Positions 15,109 to 25,913 of a stretch of DNA of 64,000 nucleotides are shown piece by piece; within the stretch, counting starts at the first letter, position 1, and every line of letters starts with the position of its first letter. A program made the position numbers and the translations under genes. The stretch is taken from positions 1 to 64,000 of the forward strand of contig NZ_LMFA01000023.1 in assembly GCF_001426565.1 (NCBI RefSeq), written 5' to 3'. This DNA comes from Rhizobium sp. Root482. GTDB lineage: Bacteria; Pseudomonadota; Alphaproteobacteria; Rhizobiales; Rhizobiaceae. The notes below the pieces were generated by a model. It saw only the letters and a list, made by a program, of their open reading frames with translations, was not told the DNA's origin and ran no database searches.

Positions 15109-17805
15109 TTACAGCGTGCGGGTGATGTGCTCCACGCGGAAGCACTCGATCGTGTCGCCGGCGCGGATGTCCTCGTAGTTCTCGAAGGCCATACCGCATT
15201 CCTGGCCCATCGGCACTTCGGCGACTTCGTCCTTGAAGCGCTTGAGCGTCTTGAGCTTGCCTTCGTGGATGACGACGTTGTCGCGCACCAGACGGACGCC
15301 CGCACCACGCTCGACCTTGCCCTCGATGACGCGGCAGCCCGCGACCTTGCCGGTCTTGGTTATGTTGAACACTTCCAGGATTTCGGCATTGCCGAGGAAG
15401 GTTTCGCGTCTTTCTGGCGAAAGGAGGCCGGACATCGCCGCTTTCACGTCATCCACCAAGTCGTAGATGATGTTGTAGTAGCGGATTTCGATGCCGGAGC
15501 GTTCCGCGGCGGCCCGTGCCTGGACATTGGCGCGGACATTGAAGCCGATGATGGCCGCATTCGAGGCTTCGGCCAGCGAAATATCGGACTCTGTGATGCC
15601 GCCGGCGCCCGAATGGACGATGCGGGCCCGAACCTCGTCGGTGCCGAGCTTCTCGAGCGCACCGGCAATGGCTTCTATCGAGCCCTGCACGTCGCCCTTG
15701 ATGACCAGCGGGAATTCCTTCAGGCCGGTATTCTGCAGCGTCATCATCATCTGCTCGAGCGAGCCGCGCTGGCCCGACGCGCGGGCAACCGCCTTGTCAC
15801 GGGTCAGGCGCTGGCGGTATTCGGAGATTTCGCGGGCGCGGCTCTCGTTTTCGACGACGGCGAACCTGTCGCCGGCCTGCGGCGTGCCGGAAAGGCCGAG
15901 AATTTCAACCGGGGTTGCAGGACCGGCGGACTTCACATGCTCGCCCTTGTCGTTGACAAGCGCGCGCACGCGGCCCCACTGATCGCCGGCAACGATGATC
16001 TGGCCGGGTGTCAGCGTGCCCTTCTGGACGAGGACGGTGGCAACCGAGCCACGTCCGCGATCGAGCTGGGCTTCGACCACCGTGCCTTCGGCGGACCGAT
16101 CGGCGTCGGCACGCAGATCGAGGATTTCCGCCTGCAGCAGGATGGCTTCGAGCAGCTTGTCGAGGTTCTGGCGGGTCTTGGCCGAGACTTCGACATCGAG
16201 CACTTCGCCGCCCATGGATTCCACGAACACTTCATGCTGCAGCAACTGCTGGCGCACCTTGTCCGGATTGGCCTCGTGCTTGTCGATCTTGTTGATCGCC
16301 ACGATGATGGGCACGCCGGCCGCCTTGGCATGGGAGATCGATTCGATCGTCTGCGGCATGACGCTGTCATCGGCGGCAACCACCAGCACGGCGATATCGG
16401 TCGCCTGCGCGCCACGGGCACGCATGGCGGTGAAGGCGGCGTGGCCGGGCGTATCGATGAAGGTGATCTTGTGGCCGTTCTGTTCCACCTGATAGGCGCC
16501 GATATGCTGGGTGATGCCACCGGCTTCACCCGAAACAACGCTCGTCTGGCGGATGGCATCGAGCAGCGACGTCTTGCCGTGATCGACGTGACCCATGATC
16601 GTCACGATCGGCGGACGCGGCAGCATTTCGCCGTCGTCCGATGCGTCGAACAGGCCTTCCTCAACATCGGATTCCGAGACGCGCTTGACCGTGTGGCCGA
16701 ATTCGCTGGCAATGAGTTCGGCGAGGTCGGCGTCGATGACGTCGCCCGGCTTCATCATCTGGCCTTCCTTCATCAGGTACTTGATCACATCGACGGCACG
16801 TTCGGCCATGCGCTGCGACAATTCCTGAATGGTGATGGTTTCCGGCAGGATGACCTCGCGCATGACCTTTTCGCGGGTTTCCTGCATCTGGCTGCGCCGG
16901 AATTTTTCCTGGCGACGGCGCATGGCAGCCATGGAGCGGCTGCGCGGATTGCCGTCGTCGGCAAGAGCGGCCGTCAGCGTCAGCTTGCCCTTGCGGCGCT
17001 CTTCTTCGGTCTTCGGACGGGCAGGGGCCTTGGCAGGCTCGGGACGAACCACCTTGCCACGCACCGGCGTCGCGCCGGGGCGGCTCGGACGGGCTTCGTC
17101 TTCTTCCTGGGGCTTGCGGCGCGCATCGAGCGGTGATGCGGCGGCCGGCTTTGCAGCCTGGGCACGGGCCTGGTCTTCCGCCTTGCGGGCGGCAACGGCC
17201 GCAGCTTCCGCTTCCGCTGCCTGCGCGGCCTCCACGGCTGCCTTTTCGGCGGCACGTTCGGCCGGCGTGCGGGCTGCCTCTTCGGCGGCCTTGCGGGCGG
17301 CTTCTTCCTGTTCCAGCTTCAGGCGCGCTGCTTCTTCTTCCTTGCGGCGCGCTTCTTCGGCGGCGCGGCGCTTGGCATCTTCGGCATCGCGGATCTGTGC
17401 TTCCGCCAGGGCGCGACGACGCGCGTCGATCTCGCCAGCCGACAGCTGGTTGAGAACCACGCCGACGCGCGGCCGGGCAGCATTGCCGTCCTGGCGGTTG
17501 CCGTCTGGACGGTTGTCGCTGCGCGGCTGCGGCGACTGGGGTGCCGGACGCGAGGGTTGCTGGACCGGTGCGGCGCGCTGCGGCTCGGGGGCACGCGCCA
17601 CGGGTGCCGGCGCGGTGATCGGAACGACCGGCTTGTCGTCTTCCGGTCGCATCGGCCGCCGCTTGCGCGTTTCGACCACAACGGCCTTCGTCCGGCCACG
17701 ACCCATGTCCTGGCGAACGGTCCCCTGTTGAACCCCGGAGGGTTTCAGGGTCAGCGTCTTTTTACCCGCTGCACTGAAGTTCTTGTCGTCGTTGTTGTCG
17801 GTCAT
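15109..17805 (-). CDS. infB: Translation initiation factor IF-2
   Basis: An 898-residue IF-2. The N-terminal third is a charged, Ala/Glu/Arg-rich low-complexity region (about 100-300) typical of alphaproteobacterial IF-2. The G domain begins with G-H-V-D-H-G-K-T at about 405-412, D-T-P-G-H (G3) about 50 residues on, and N-K-I-D (G4), followed by the C-terminal domains ending [15 protein letters not shown]-2 brings initiator tRNA to the 30S subunit and promotes subunit joining with GTP hydrolysis. It is the last gene of the rimP-nusA-ylxR-infB operon. A long antisense frame over it is a shadow. Confidence 0.98.
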   Translation of the reverse strand: MTDNNDDKNFSAAGKKTLTLKPSGVQQGTVRQDMGRGRTKAVVVETRKRRPMRPEDDKPVVPITAPAPVARAPEPQRAAPVQQPSRPAPQSPQPRSDNRPDGNRQDGNAARPRVGVVLNQLSAGEIDARRRALAEAQIRDAEDAKRRAAEEARRKEEEAARLKLEQEEAARKAAEEAARTPAERAAEKAAVEAAQAAEAEAAAVAARKAEDQARAQAAKPAAASPLDARRKPQEEDEARPSRPGATPVRGKVVRPEPAKAPARPKTEEERRKGKLTLTAALADDGNPRSRSMAAMRRRQEKFRRSQMQETREKVMREVILPETITIQELSQRMAERAVDVIKYLMKEGQMMKPGDVIDADLAELIASEFGHTVKRVSESDVEEGLFDASDDGEMLPRPPIVTIMGHVDHGKTSLLDAIRQTSVVSGEAGGITQHIGAYQVEQNGHKITFIDTPGHAAFTAMRARGAQATDIAVLVVAADDSVMPQTIESISHAKAAGVPIIVAINKIDKHEANPDKVRQQLLQHEVFVESMGGEVLDVEVSAKTRQNLDKLLEAILLQAEILDLRADADRSAEGTVVEAQLDRGRGSVATVLVQKGTLTPGQIIVAGDQWGRVRALVNDKGEHVKSAGPATPVEILGLSGTPQAGDRFAVVENESRAREISEYRQRLTRDKAVARASGQRGSLEQMMMTLQNTGLKEFPLVIKGDVQGSIEAIAGALEKLGTDEVRARIVHSGAGGITESDISLAEASNAAIIGFNVRANVQARAAAERSGIEIRYYNIIYDLVDDVKAAMSGLLSPERRETFLGNAEILEVFNITKTGKVAGCRVIEGKVERGAGVRLVRDNVVIHEGKLKTLKRFKDEVAEVPMGQECGMAFENYEDIRAGDTIECFRVEHITRTL

Positions 17806-17909
17806 TCCGTTCCGTTCCTAAGATCAGGGCCGGATGCGTATCACCAGACCCTGCCGTTCGATTTCCGTTCTGCAATCGCGGTTGTTCCGGCATGCGCCGG
17901 TGACCCGCG

Positions 17910-18605
17910 TCATTGTGTCGGCTGGCCAGTATCGGCGCCAACGGCTCGTGCCGGGACGGTTCCCCGGTATCTTTCGAGCATGTTTGCGCGCTTCACTACA
18001 CCTTCACCTGCCTGCCCTGCAAGCGCGCAAGCATGGATAAACGCATTCTGGCCTAAAAGCCCTTCCATTTCCGCCTCGGTGAAGAAGCGGTAGGAGGGTA
18101 TTTCCTGTCCGTCCTCGACGACAAAGCTCATCGCCTTGCGCGCCTGGTCGATCTTGCGTACCCCATCCGCCGCGGCATCCACCGCGTGGAACGTGGCCAG
18201 CGCCGCCAGGCCGCGCACCGCCTGCTCGACCTTCGAGGCGCCGCTGACGAATTGCGCCGCCTTGCGCGCCAGGTTCATCATGCCGGCCAATTGCAACACC
18301 AGGAGCCGGTCGACCTCGTCGGCAAGCTCCGGCCCGGCCGTCACATCGGCCCGCAAGGCCCGGTTGAACAGCTTCCGTGCGATCGCCTTTTCCAGCACAG
18401 ACCGTTCGGCGCTCACCCAGCAGCCGCGTCCCGGCAACTGCTTCTTGAGGTCCGCCACGACCCGGCCTTCGGGGCCGGCGACGAAGCGGATCAGCGTCTC
18501 GGGCGTGCCGCCCTGCCGCGTCACGATGCACATGCGGCCGTTCACGGCTTCACCTTCCACATCCGCGACCGGATCCCTGTCTTCAACCAGCATGGCGCTC
18601 GTCAC
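17910..18605 (-). CDS. ylxR: YlxR-family RNA-binding protein with L7Ae-like C terminus
   Basis: A 231-residue protein. The first 100 residues are the YlxR domain with R-M-C-I-V-T-R, then L-I-R-F-V-A-G-P-E-G-R-V-V-A-D and the signature L-P-G-R-G-C-W-V. The C-terminal half resembles an L7Ae/ribosomal L30e fold (L-A-R-K-A-A-Q-F-V-S-G). The usual bacterial YlxR is about 90 residues; the fused two-domain form is common in alphaproteobacteria. Relatives bind RNA and, in Bacillus, modulate RNase P. It lies between nusA and infB in the conserved operon. Confidence 0.88.
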   Translation of the reverse strand: MTSAMLVEDRDPVADVEGEAVNGRMCIVTRQGGTPETLIRFVAGPEGRVVADLKKQLPGRGCWVSAERSVLEKAIARKLFNRALRADVTAGPELADEVDRLLVLQLAGMMNLARKAAQFVSGASKVEQAVRGLAALATFHAVDAAADGVRKIDQARKAMSFVVEDGQEIPSYRFFTEAEMEGLLGQNAFIHACALAGQAGEGVVKRANMLERYRGTVPARAVGADTGQPTQ

Positions 18606-18638
18606 CCAGCATGAGCGGCAATCGCGTCAGCAACGCCG

Positions 18639-20252
18639 TCAGGCGTCCTGTTCCGCGCCTTCCTCTATGACTTCTTCGAGGGCTGCTTGCTCCTTGGCAA
18701 GATCCTCCTCGGTGATCCAGCCGGCGGCAAGACGTGCCTGCAGCACCATGTTCTCGGCCTCGACGCGCGATACGTCGAGTTTTGAAAACAGGCCTTCGAA
18801 CTTCTTCGTCTCGCCATCCTTGCGTTCCGACCAGCCGACGAGATCGTCGGCGGCACAGCCGGCGAAGTCTTCCATCGTCTTGATGCCGTCTTCGCCCAGC
18901 GCCACCAGCATCTGGCCGGTCATGCCGTTGATGGAGCGCAGCTCGTCGGCAACTCCGAGTTCAACCCGCTTGGCGTCCAGCTCGCCTTCCAGCCGCTCGA
19001 GATATTCGCGCGCCCGGGTCTGCAGTTCGCTGGCCGTATCGTCGTCGAAGCCTTCGATCGAGGCGATTTCGTCAAGCTCGACATAGGCAAGCTCCTCGAC
19101 CGCCGCAAAGCCTTCCGAGGCGAGCACCTGGCCGACCATCTCGTCGACGTCGAGCGCTTCCATGAACAGGTTGGTGCGCTCGTTGAATTCCTTCTGGCGG
19201 CGCTCGGATTCCTCCGCTTCCGTCATGATGTCGATGTCCCAGCCGGTAAGCTGCGATGCCAGGCGCACATTCTGGCCGCGGCGGCCGATGGCCAGCGACA
19301 GCTGCTCGTCCGGGACCACGACTTCGATGCGCTCGGCATCTTCATCGAGAACGACCTTGGAGACTTCCGCCGGCTGCAGCGCATTGACGATGAACGACGC
19401 CGGGTTCTCGTTCCAGGGAATGATGTCGATCTTCTCGCCCTGCAATTCGCCGACCACCGCCTGGACGCGCGAGCCACGCATGCCGACGCAGGCGCCGACC
19501 GGATCGATCGACGAGTCGTTCGAGATCACGGCAATCTTGGCACGCGAACCGGGGTCGCGGGCAACCGAGCGGATCTGGATGATGCCGTCGTAGATTTCCG
19601 GCACTTCCATGGTGAATAGCTTCACCATGAACTGGGGATGCGTGCGCGACAGGAAGATCTGCGGACCGCGCTGTTCGCGGCGCACGTCGTAGACATAGGA
19701 GCGAACACGGTCGCCATAGCGCATGTTCTCGCGCGGGATCATTTCGTCGCGGCGGATGATGCCTTCGCCACGGCCGAGATCGACGATGACATTGCCATAT
19801 TCGACGCGCTTGACCGTGCCGTTGACGATTTCGCCGATGCGGTCCTTGAATTCGTCGAACTGGCGGTCGCGCTCGGCCTCGCGCACCTTCTGGACGATGA
19901 CCTGCTTGGCCGACTGCGCGGCGATGCGGCCGAAATCCATCGGCGGCAGCGGATCGGCAATGAAATCGCCGAGCGCCGCGTCCGGGTTGCGGTCACGCGC
20001 CAGCTCCAGCGGGATCTGGGTCGAGTAATCCTCGGCGACCTCGACGACTTCGAGCAGGCGCTGAAGCCGGATTTCGCCGGTCTTGGAATTGATGTCGGCG
20101 CGGATATTGCTCTCCGAACCGTAGCGCGAGCGGGCCGCCTTCTGGATCGCGTCGGCCATGGCGGCCAGAACGATTTCGCGGTCGATCACCTTTTCGCGCG
20201 CGACGGCATCCGCGATCTGCAGAAGTTCGAGCCGGTTAGCACTCACTGCCAT
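18639..20252 (-). CDS. nusA: Transcription termination/antitermination factor NusA
   Basis: A 537-residue NusA: the N-terminal RNA polymerase-binding domain ([17 protein letters not shown]), an S1 domain ([16 protein letters not shown]), and KH1/KH2 ([12 protein letters not shown] and [10 protein letters not shown]). Two acidic helix-hairpin-helix-like C-terminal repeats and an acidic tail follow. It acts on RNA polymerase in pausing, termination and rRNA antitermination. The frame could start at a TTG two codons upstream; ATG at 20252 matches the family N terminus and has GGAG at normal spacing. Confidence 0.97.
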   Translation of the reverse strand: MAVSANRLELLQIADAVAREKVIDREIVLAAMADAIQKAARSRYGSESNIRADINSKTGEIRLQRLLEVVEVAEDYSTQIPLELARDRNPDAALGDFIADPLPPMDFGRIAAQSAKQVIVQKVREAERDRQFDEFKDRIGEIVNGTVKRVEYGNVIVDLGRGEGIIRRDEMIPRENMRYGDRVRSYVYDVRREQRGPQIFLSRTHPQFMVKLFTMEVPEIYDGIIQIRSVARDPGSRAKIAVISNDSSIDPVGACVGMRGSRVQAVVGELQGEKIDIIPWNENPASFIVNALQPAEVSKVVLDEDAERIEVVVPDEQLSLAIGRRGQNVRLASQLTGWDIDIMTEAEESERRQKEFNERTNLFMEALDVDEMVGQVLASEGFAAVEELAYVELDEIASIEGFDDDTASELQTRAREYLERLEGELDAKRVELGVADELRSINGMTGQMLVALGEDGIKTMEDFAGCAADDLVGWSERKDGETKKFEGLFSKLDVSRVEAENMVLQARLAAGWITEEDLAKEQAALEEVIEEGAEQDA

Positions 20253-20309
20253 ATTCAAGTCTCCGTCTGAATGCCGGGGCCTCTCCCAGAGGCGTTCCCG
20301 CGCCTAAAC

Positions 20310-20921
20310 TCAATTGATCGGCGAATCTTCGTCTTCGAAGTTTTCGTTGGCCGCTTCTTGCGCGGCCTTTGCTTTCTTGTCCGCCGTCAGCGCGTCGCGG
20401 ATCAGGTCGTCCGTCAGGATCAGCCTGCCTTCCGCCAGCGCCGTGAATGGAATGGTCACCATCGGCGCTTCGCCGGCAGCCGGCTGGTCGCGCTCGATGG
20501 TAAAACCCTCGTCGTCGGCCGAAACGATCTTGCCGCGAAAACGCTTGCGGCTATCGACGAGCACCGAGGTCTCGCACTTGATCAGGTGGCCGGACCAGCG
20601 ACTGAAATCCGATTTGCGCACCATCGGCCGGTCGATGCCGGGTGACGACACTTCCAGATGATAGGCCTTTTCGATCGGATCTTCCACATCGAGCACAGGC
20701 GAAATGGCCGTCGAAATCGCTTCGCAGTCTTCCACCGTCATCGTGCCGTCGGGCCGCTCGGCCATGATCTGCAGTGTGGCGCCGTTCTGCGAGGAAAGGC
20801 GAACGCGAACAAGCTGGTATCCCATAGGCGTAAGAACGGGCTCGATGATATCGGCAACACGCCGATCGATCCCGGTTTCGGTCACCAGTCGCGGCTCCAT
20901 GGTATTTTCTGTCGCTGTCAT
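20310..20921 (-). CDS. rimP: Ribosome maturation factor RimP
   Basis: The 203-residue protein has the RimP pattern: [17 protein letters not shown], then [21 protein letters not shown], then [13 protein letters not shown] and the C-terminal SH3-like domain. It assists 30S assembly. The frame is open to 21071, but ATG at 20921 (M-T-A-T-E-N) is a normal start, and the upstream part overlaps a terminator-like hairpin, so it is leader RNA rather than protein. First gene of the nusA-infB operon; the acidic tail is somewhat long. Confidence 0.93.
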   Translation of the reverse strand: MTATENTMEPRLVTETGIDRRVADIIEPVLTPMGYQLVRVRLSSQNGATLQIMAERPDGTMTVEDCEAISTAISPVLDVEDPIEKAYHLEVSSPGIDRPMVRKSDFSRWSGHLIKCETSVLVDSRKRFRGKIVSADDEGFTIERDQPAAGEAPMVTIPFTALAEGRLILTDDLIRDALTADKKAKAAQEAANENFEDEDSPIN

Positions 20922-20955
20922 GTCGGACAAACGAGGCTCTCCCGGTCTATCGGGT

Positions 20956-20990
20956 AATAAAAAAGAGCGGGTCCTGACGGGCCCACTCTT
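20956..20990 (-). promoter_or_regulatory. Terminator-like hairpin in the rimP-nusA-infB leader
   Basis: On the minus strand a 12-bp stem (20979-20990 with 20963-20974; one wobble, one mismatch, TCA-type loop) is followed directly by TTTTTTATTA. It ends about 35 bases before the rimP start codon. No gene lies upstream on this strand, so it sits within the operon's own leader and looks like an attenuator. A structured rimP leader is a recognised RNA family in alphaproteobacteria. Confidence 0.7.
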
Positions 20991-21177
20991 CATCAACCGA
21001 TCAAGAATTTGAGCTTCATATACGCTCCATCGTCGATAAATGCAAGCCGTCGGCCGAGGTGGCAAAAGCATGATCCGGCGCTCGGCGACAAAATTCCGCC
21101 GCCGCGATGCTTTTGCTTGCCCGACACATCAACTGGCCTAAATTGCCAGCAAAGACAGACGAGATTGGAAAAGCGCC

Positions 21178-22806
21178 TTGCCGCAACGACTATCGCCATT
21201 GGCGCCCTTCAGGCACGATACGTTCCGCATCATCTGGGTAGCAAGCCTTGCTTCCAATTTCGGCGGCCTCATCCAGGCCGTCGGCGCCGCCTGGATGATG
21301 ACCTCGATTTCCAACTCGGTGAACATGGTGGCGCTGGTGCAGGCCTCCACGGCCTTGCCGATCATGCTGTTTTCGCTGGTCTCGGGCGCGCTCGCCGATA
21401 ATTTCGACCGGCGCCGGATCATGCTCACCGCCCAGTGTTTCATGCTGTGCGTCTCGGCCGCGCTGACATTCTGCGCCTATGTCGGATTGATCACGCCCTG
21501 GCTGCTCCTGTTCTTCACCTTCCTCATCGGTTGCGGCACAGCGCTCAACAATCCGTCCTGGCAGGCCTCGGTCGGAGACATGGTGCCGCGCGATGTCCTT
21601 CCCGCCGCCGTGGCTCTCAACAGCATGGGTTTCAACCTGACGCGCAGTGTCGGCCCGGCGGTCGGCGGCGCCATTGTCGCCGCTGCCGGCGCCGCGGCTG
21701 CCTTCGCAGTCAATACGCTCAGTTATTTCGCCATTATCTTCGCGCTGGTGCGCTGGCGCCGGGAAGTGAGTCTGAGCGCGTTGCCGCGCGAATCGATGGG
21801 CCGGGCAATTTCGGCGGGCCTGCGCTATGTGGCCATGTCGCCCAATATCGGCAAGGTGATGTTCCGCGGCTTCGTCTTCGGGCTTTCGGGCAGCGCCATC
21901 CTGGCGCTCTTGCCGCTGGTGGCGCGCGATCTCGTCTCTGGCGGACCGCTGACCTATGGCATCATGCTCGGGGCCTTCGGGGTCGGTGCGATCGGCGGTG
22001 CGCTTCTGAGTGCCCGGCTGCGTGAGCATCTGTCGAGCGAATGGGTGGTGCGCATCGCCTTTGGCGGTTTCGCGGTAAGCAGCCTGATCACGGCGCTCAG
22101 CCCCTATGGCTGGCTCACAAGCCTGGCGCTGCTGCTGTCGGGCGCCGGATGGGTGCTCGCCCTGTCGCTGTTCAATACGACGGTACAGCTTTCAACGCCG
22201 CGTTGGGTGGTCGGGCGCGCCCTTTCGCTCTACCAGACGACAACCTTTGGCGGGATCGCTGCCGGCAGCTGGATCTGGGGTCACGCAGCCGAAGCCTATG
22301 GTCCTGCCTATGCGCTGATGGCCTCCGCGCTGGTGATGATTGTCGGCGCGGCGATCGGACTGCGCCTGCCGCTGCCGGAGTTCCTGTCCCTCAATCTCGA
22401 TCCGCTCAATCGCTTCTCCGAGCCGCTCCTGAAGCTGGACCTGAAACCGCGCAGCGGCCCGATCGTGGTGATGATCGACTATGAGATCGCCGATGAAGAC
22501 GTGCCGAAATTCCTGACCGCCATGGCCGATCGGCGGCGCATCCGCATCCGTGACGGTGCCGGCCAATGGGGTTTGATGCGGGATCTGGAAAATCCGACGG
22601 TCTGGACGGAGACCTATCATGTGCCGACCTGGATCGAATATGTCCGCCACAATCAGCGCCGCACCCAGGCCGATGCGATCATCGGCGACCGGCTGCTGGC
22701 GCTCCACCGCGGCGAAGCCCCGCCACGGGTGCATCGGATGATCGAACGCCAGACCATCCTTCCCTATGACTACGAGCGCTACAAGCAGCAGGTCGATATG
22801 CACTAG
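21178..22806 (+). CDS. MFS transporter (EntS-like, MFS_3 type) with cytoplasmic C-terminal domain
   Basis: A 542-residue protein. Residues 1-400 form about twelve membrane helices; the loop after helix 2 reads L-A-D-N-F-D-R-R-R-I-M, the motif A region of the major facilitator superfamily. A soluble domain of about 130 residues follows (V-V-M-I-D-Y-E-I-A-D-E-D-V-P-K-F), related to dimeric alpha-beta barrels and found fused to this exporter subfamily. The substrate is unknown; relatives export siderophores or drugs. The start is TTG at 21178 in a weak ribosome site. It is divergent from rimP. Confidence 0.8.
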   Translation: MPQRLSPLAPFRHDTFRIIWVASLASNFGGLIQAVGAAWMMTSISNSVNMVALVQASTALPIMLFSLVSGALADNFDRRRIMLTAQCFMLCVSAALTFCAYVGLITPWLLLFFTFLIGCGTALNNPSWQASVGDMVPRDVLPAAVALNSMGFNLTRSVGPAVGGAIVAAAGAAAAFAVNTLSYFAIIFALVRWRREVSLSALPRESMGRAISAGLRYVAMSPNIGKVMFRGFVFGLSGSAILALLPLVARDLVSGGPLTYGIMLGAFGVGAIGGALLSARLREHLSSEWVVRIAFGGFAVSSLITALSPYGWLTSLALLLSGAGWVLALSLFNTTVQLSTPRWVVGRALSLYQTTTFGGIAAGSWIWGHAAEAYGPAYALMASALVMIVGAAIGLRLPLPEFLSLNLDPLNRFSEPLLKLDLKPRSGPIVVMIDYEIADEDVPKFLTAMADRRRIRIRDGAGQWGLMRDLENPTVWTETYHVPTWIEYVRHNQRRTQADAIIGDRLLALHRGEAPPRVHRMIERQTILPYDYERYKQQVDMH

Positions 22807-22837
22807 CCGATTGAGATGGTGAAGTCCGGAGGCGAAA

Positions 22838-24259
22838 CTATCTGAGCTTTGCCTTCAATCCCGCATCCGGAAAGCAGGTCGGACTCAAACCGTTCTTCGC
22901 CTGCCAGTCGCCCAGCGACCGGCGGGTCTTGTAGCCTGCCAGCCCATCAGCCTTGCCGACATCATAGCCTTTCGCCTGGAGGGCTTTCTGCATGTGCAAA
23001 ACGTCCGAGCGCAGCATCTTGCCGACATCGCCGAAGCCGGCCTTGAAGGCGCCGCTACCGGACGAGATCCGGTCGGCGAGATTGCCGATGAACAGGGCGT
23101 AGAGATCGGAGTTGTTATATTCCTTGATCACGTAGAAATTCGGCGTGACGATAAATTCCGGACCGTGCCGGCCGGCCGGCACCAGCATCATGCCGTCCGC
23201 CTTCGTCTCGCGCGCAGGGAAAGCCTTGCCGGATATGCGCTCGATGCCGGTCGTTGCCCATTGCGCGATCGGCTTGGCCAGGTCCGGCCCTTCCTGCGCG
23301 CAGGAGATGTCCTGCGGGATTTTGACCTCGAAACCCCAGTCGCGGCCGCGTTGCCAGCCTTTTTCGGAGAGATAGTTGGCGATCGAGGCGAGCGTATCCG
23401 GCACTGACGTCCAGATGTCGCGTCGCCCGTCGCCATCGAAATCGACGGCATATTTCAGGAAACTCGTCGGCAGGAACTGCGGCTGGCCCATGGCGCCGGC
23501 CCAGGAGCCCTTCATGTCCGCCTCGCGCACATCGCCGCTGTCGAGAATATGGAGTGCGGCCACCAGTTCGCGCCGGAAGAGGTCGGGCCGCGTCGACATG
23601 AAGGCCTTGGTCGCGAGCACATCCATGACCGGATGGGGGATTTTCGCCCGGCCGAAGCCGGATTCCCGGCCCCAGATGGCAACGATGATCGATCCGGGAA
23701 CGCCATAGGCCTTCTCGATCCGGCGCAGCGTCGCGGCATGGCTCTTGGCAAGGCTGCGGCCGGTCGCCGCCAACCCCTGCAGCCTCTTTTCGGAAAAATA
23801 GGCGCCGGGCGAGGAAAATTCCGCCTGGCTCTGCTTGCGTTCGCCCGGCGGCTTAGTGCCCGGTGGCACCAGATCGGGCAGGTCCCAATTGAGTTTCACA
23901 TCGGCGAAGGCGGCCGTGAAGGATTTTTGCGAAATCCCGGATTTTTGGGCTTCCGGCCAGAGATCGGCCTGCAGCCACTGCCGGAACTGGGCTTCGGTAT
24001 CGGCCTTGGAGGCGGCGAGGACGGGGGAGGATGAGAGGAGGAGCAGCGCGGCGAAGGCTGCCGTCAACGTCCTTCGGAGAGTACCCCCCTCTGTCGGCGA
24101 CGCCGACATCTCCCCCTCAAGGGGGGAGATTGACCGAGACTGTTGTGCCTGCCTGACAATGTGGCCAACGAGGGAAAGGAATGATCTCCTCCCTTGAGCG
24201 GGAGAGGTCACGAAGTGACAGAGGGGGGGAAGCCACGGCATATTCAGAGGTTTCCTCAT
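22838..24259 (-). CDS. MltB-type lytic murein transglycosylase with a repeat element in its 5' end
   Basis: A 473-residue frame. The catalytic domain (about 90-390) has [11 protein letters not shown] with the catalytic Glu, then [17 protein letters not shown] and [14 protein letters not shown]. The last 60 residues are a peptidoglycan-binding domain ([13 protein letters not shown]). It cleaves periplasmic murein. The ATG overlaps the recR stop (ATGA). Residues about 10-60 are the translation of a RIME-like repeat ([15 protein letters not shown]), and the signal peptide ([18 protein letters not shown]) only follows after it, so the true start may be a TTG near 24072. Confidence 0.85.
   Translation of the reverse strand: MRKPLNMPWLPPLCHFVTSPAQGRRSFLSLVGHIVRQAQQSRSISPLEGEMSASPTEGGTLRRTLTAAFAALLLLSSSPVLAASKADTEAQFRQWLQADLWPEAQKSGISQKSFTAAFADVKLNWDLPDLVPPGTKPPGERKQSQAEFSSPGAYFSEKRLQGLAATGRSLAKSHAATLRRIEKAYGVPGSIIVAIWGRESGFGRAKIPHPVMDVLATKAFMSTRPDLFRRELVAALHILDSGDVREADMKGSWAGAMGQPQFLPTSFLKYAVDFDGDGRRDIWTSVPDTLASIANYLSEKGWQRGRDWGFEVKIPQDISCAQEGPDLAKPIAQWATTGIERISGKAFPARETKADGMMLVPAGRHGPEFIVTPNFYVIKEYNNSDLYALFIGNLADRISSGSGAFKAGFGDVGKMLRSDVLHMQKALQAKGYDVGKADGLAGYKTRRSLGDWQAKNGLSPTCFPDAGLKAKLR
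24084..24229. repeat. RIME-like palindromic repeat element inside the transglycosylase 5' end
   Basis: About 146 bases bounded by 12-base terminal inverted repeats (CCCCCCTCTGTC at 24084-24095; GACAGAGGGGGG at 24217-24228). Inside are palindromes: GTCGGCGACGCCGAC (24094-24108), ATCTCCCCCTCAAGGGGGGAGAT-like (24109-24131) and CTCCCTTGAGCGGGAG (24189-24204). This is the look of the rhizobial intergenic mosaic elements, normally found between genes. Confidence 0.8.
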
Positions 24260-24861
24260 ATCGCCGTCCTCGCCCGGAGCGCCGCCGTCAGCGTTCCCTC
24301 GTCCAGATAATCCAGTTCGCCACCGACCGGCACGCCGTGGGCGAGCCTGGTGATCTTGACGCCCAGGCCGTCGAGCTGGTCGGTGATGTAATGGGCCGTC
24401 GTCTGGCCCTCGACGGTGGCGTTGACCGCGATGATCAACTCGCGCACGCCACCCTTGGACACCCGTTCCACCAGGCCGCGGATATTGAGGTCGTCCGGGC
24501 CGACGCCGTCGAGCGGCGACAAGGTGCCGCCGAGCACGTGATAGGCTGTGTTCATCGCGCTGGCCCGCTCCAACGCCCAGAGGTCGGACACGTCCTCGAC
24601 GACGATGATCACCGAATTGTCGCGCCGCTCATCGGAGCAGACGCTGCACGGATCGCTGGTATCGACATTGCCGCAACAGGAGCAGATGCGCACCTTCGCA
24701 TGCGCCTCACCCATGGCATCGGCCAATGGCCCGAGCAATTGATCCTTCTTCTTGACGAGGTGCAGGGCCGCGCGCCGCGCCGAGCGCGGTCCGAGCCCGG
24801 GCACCTTTGCCAGGAGCTGAATGAGTTTTTCGATTTCGGGGCCTGTGACTCGCTTTGCCAT
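24256..24861 (-). CDS. recR: Recombination mediator RecR
   Basis: A 201-residue RecR: the N-terminal helix-hairpin-helix ([14 protein letters not shown]), a zinc finger with C-S-C-C-G-N-V and C-S-V-C, and a Toprim domain ([15 protein letters not shown]). It ends [21 protein letters not shown]. With RecF/RecO it loads RecA at gaps. It overlaps the transglycosylase gene by four bases. Normally recR follows ybaB directly, but here a MOSC gene on the other strand lies between. Confidence 0.96.
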   Translation of the reverse strand: MAKRVTGPEIEKLIQLLAKVPGLGPRSARRAALHLVKKKDQLLGPLADAMGEAHAKVRICSCCGNVDTSDPCSVCSDERRDNSVIIVVEDVSDLWALERASAMNTAYHVLGGTLSPLDGVGPDDLNIRGLVERVSKGGVRELIIAVNATVEGQTTAHYITDQLDGLGVKITRLAHGVPVGGELDYLDEGTLTAALRARTAI

Positions 24862-24918
24862 GCGGCGGTTCTATCTCATATCCACATCGAACGGAATCGC
24901 TGAACGGGGTCGCCATCC

Positions 24919-25530
24919 ATGAAAATCCTTGCCGTCTGTGCCGGCAGCGCTGAAACCTTGCCCGGCAAGTCCTACAAGACCGGCATCTTCAAACATTCGG
25001 TCGAGGCCGGCGTGATGGTCGATCGCGAGGGGCTGATCGGCGATAGAATCTGCAACCGCAAACACCATGGCGGCGTCGATCAGGCCGTCTATGCGCTCGG
25101 CACCATCGACCTCGACTGGTGGGCAAGGGAACTGGATCGCGTGCTGGAACCCGGCACGTTCGGTGAAAACCTGGTGATCGAGGGTGCCGACAGCCGCAAG
25201 ATTTCGGTTGGCGATCGTTTCGTCACGGAGACGGTGGAACTGGAGGTCACCTCCACCCGCATCCCCTGCGCCACGCTTTCCGCCCGCATGGGCGATCCGG
25301 GTTTTGCAAGGAGGTTCGTCAGGGCCGGGCGGCCGGGCTTCTATTGCCGGGTATTGAAGGACGGCGTCGTCCGGGCCGGAGATGCCATTGTCTATCACGC
25401 CTATTCCGGCCCGCCGGTGCTGATGCCGGAAATGCTCGAAACCTATGGCAAGAACCTCTCCGACGAGGACCGGGCCCGCTATCTGGCGGCCCCGATCCAT
25501 TATAAGCTCAGAGCCAGGCTGACGGGTTGA
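24919..25530 (+). CDS. MOSC domain protein (YiiM-like)
   Basis: A 203-residue protein with the MOSC core: G-D-R-I-C-N-R-K-H-H-G-G-V-D-Q-A-V-Y-A-L near residues 38-57, F-G-E-N-L-V-I-E-G in the middle, and the conserved Cys in R-I-P-C-A-T-L. A C-terminal helical extension (N-L-S-D-E-D-R-A-R-Y-L) matches the YiiM group, which uses the Mo cofactor, in Escherichia to reduce N-hydroxylated compounds. The function here is inferred. It is a single plus-strand gene within the otherwise minus-strand dnaX-ybaB-recR block. Confidence 0.85.
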   Translation: MKILAVCAGSAETLPGKSYKTGIFKHSVEAGVMVDREGLIGDRICNRKHHGGVDQAVYALGTIDLDWWARELDRVLEPGTFGENLVIEGADSRKISVGDRFVTETVELEVTSTRIPCATLSARMGDPGFARRFVRAGRPGFYCRVLKDGVVRAGDAIVYHAYSGPPVLMPEMLETYGKNLSDEDRARYLAAPIHYKLRARLTG

Positions 25531-25551
25531 GAGATATCCTGCCGGCGCCGG

Positions 25552-25875
25552 TCAGAACGGCAGTTTCATGCCCGGCGGGATCGGCAGGCCGGCTGTCAGT
25601 TCGCGGGTCTTTTCGGCGGTGATCGCCTCGGCCTTGTCCTTGCCGTCCTTGTGGGCGGCGACGATCAGATCCTCGAGGATTTCGACATCGTCCTCCTTGA
25701 ACAGCGACGGGTCGATCTTCAGTCCCTTGAGATTGCCCTTGCCGTCCATGCGCAGGGTCACCAGGCCGCCGCCGGAGGAGCCGTCGACTTCGAGCGCGGA
25801 AATCTCTTCCTGCATCTTCTCCATCTTGGCCTGCATTTCCTTGACCTTGCCCATCATGCCCATGATGTCGCGCAT
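25552..25875 (-). CDS. ybaB: YbaB/EbfC nucleoid-associated protein
   Basis: The 107-residue protein starts [25 protein letters not shown], the coiled-coil tweezer of YbaB, followed by [17 protein letters not shown]. Family members are small dimeric DNA-binding proteins usually encoded between dnaX and recR, as here. It begins 38 bases after the dnaX stop and is probably cotranscribed. Confidence 0.93.
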   Translation of the reverse strand: MRDIMGMMGKVKEMQAKMEKMQEEISALEVDGSSGGGLVTLRMDGKGNLKGLKIDPSLFKEDDVEILEDLIVAAHKDGKDKAEAITAEKTRELTAGLPIPPGMKLPF

Positions 25876-25913
25876 CGCCCTGTCCTCTTCTGAATGTCTC
25901 GATAAATCTTAAA

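Noticed and set aside
15082-17136. 684-residue frame antisense to infB
   Set aside because: IF-2 motifs on the minus strand are unambiguous; the antisense product has no domain and no ribosome site.
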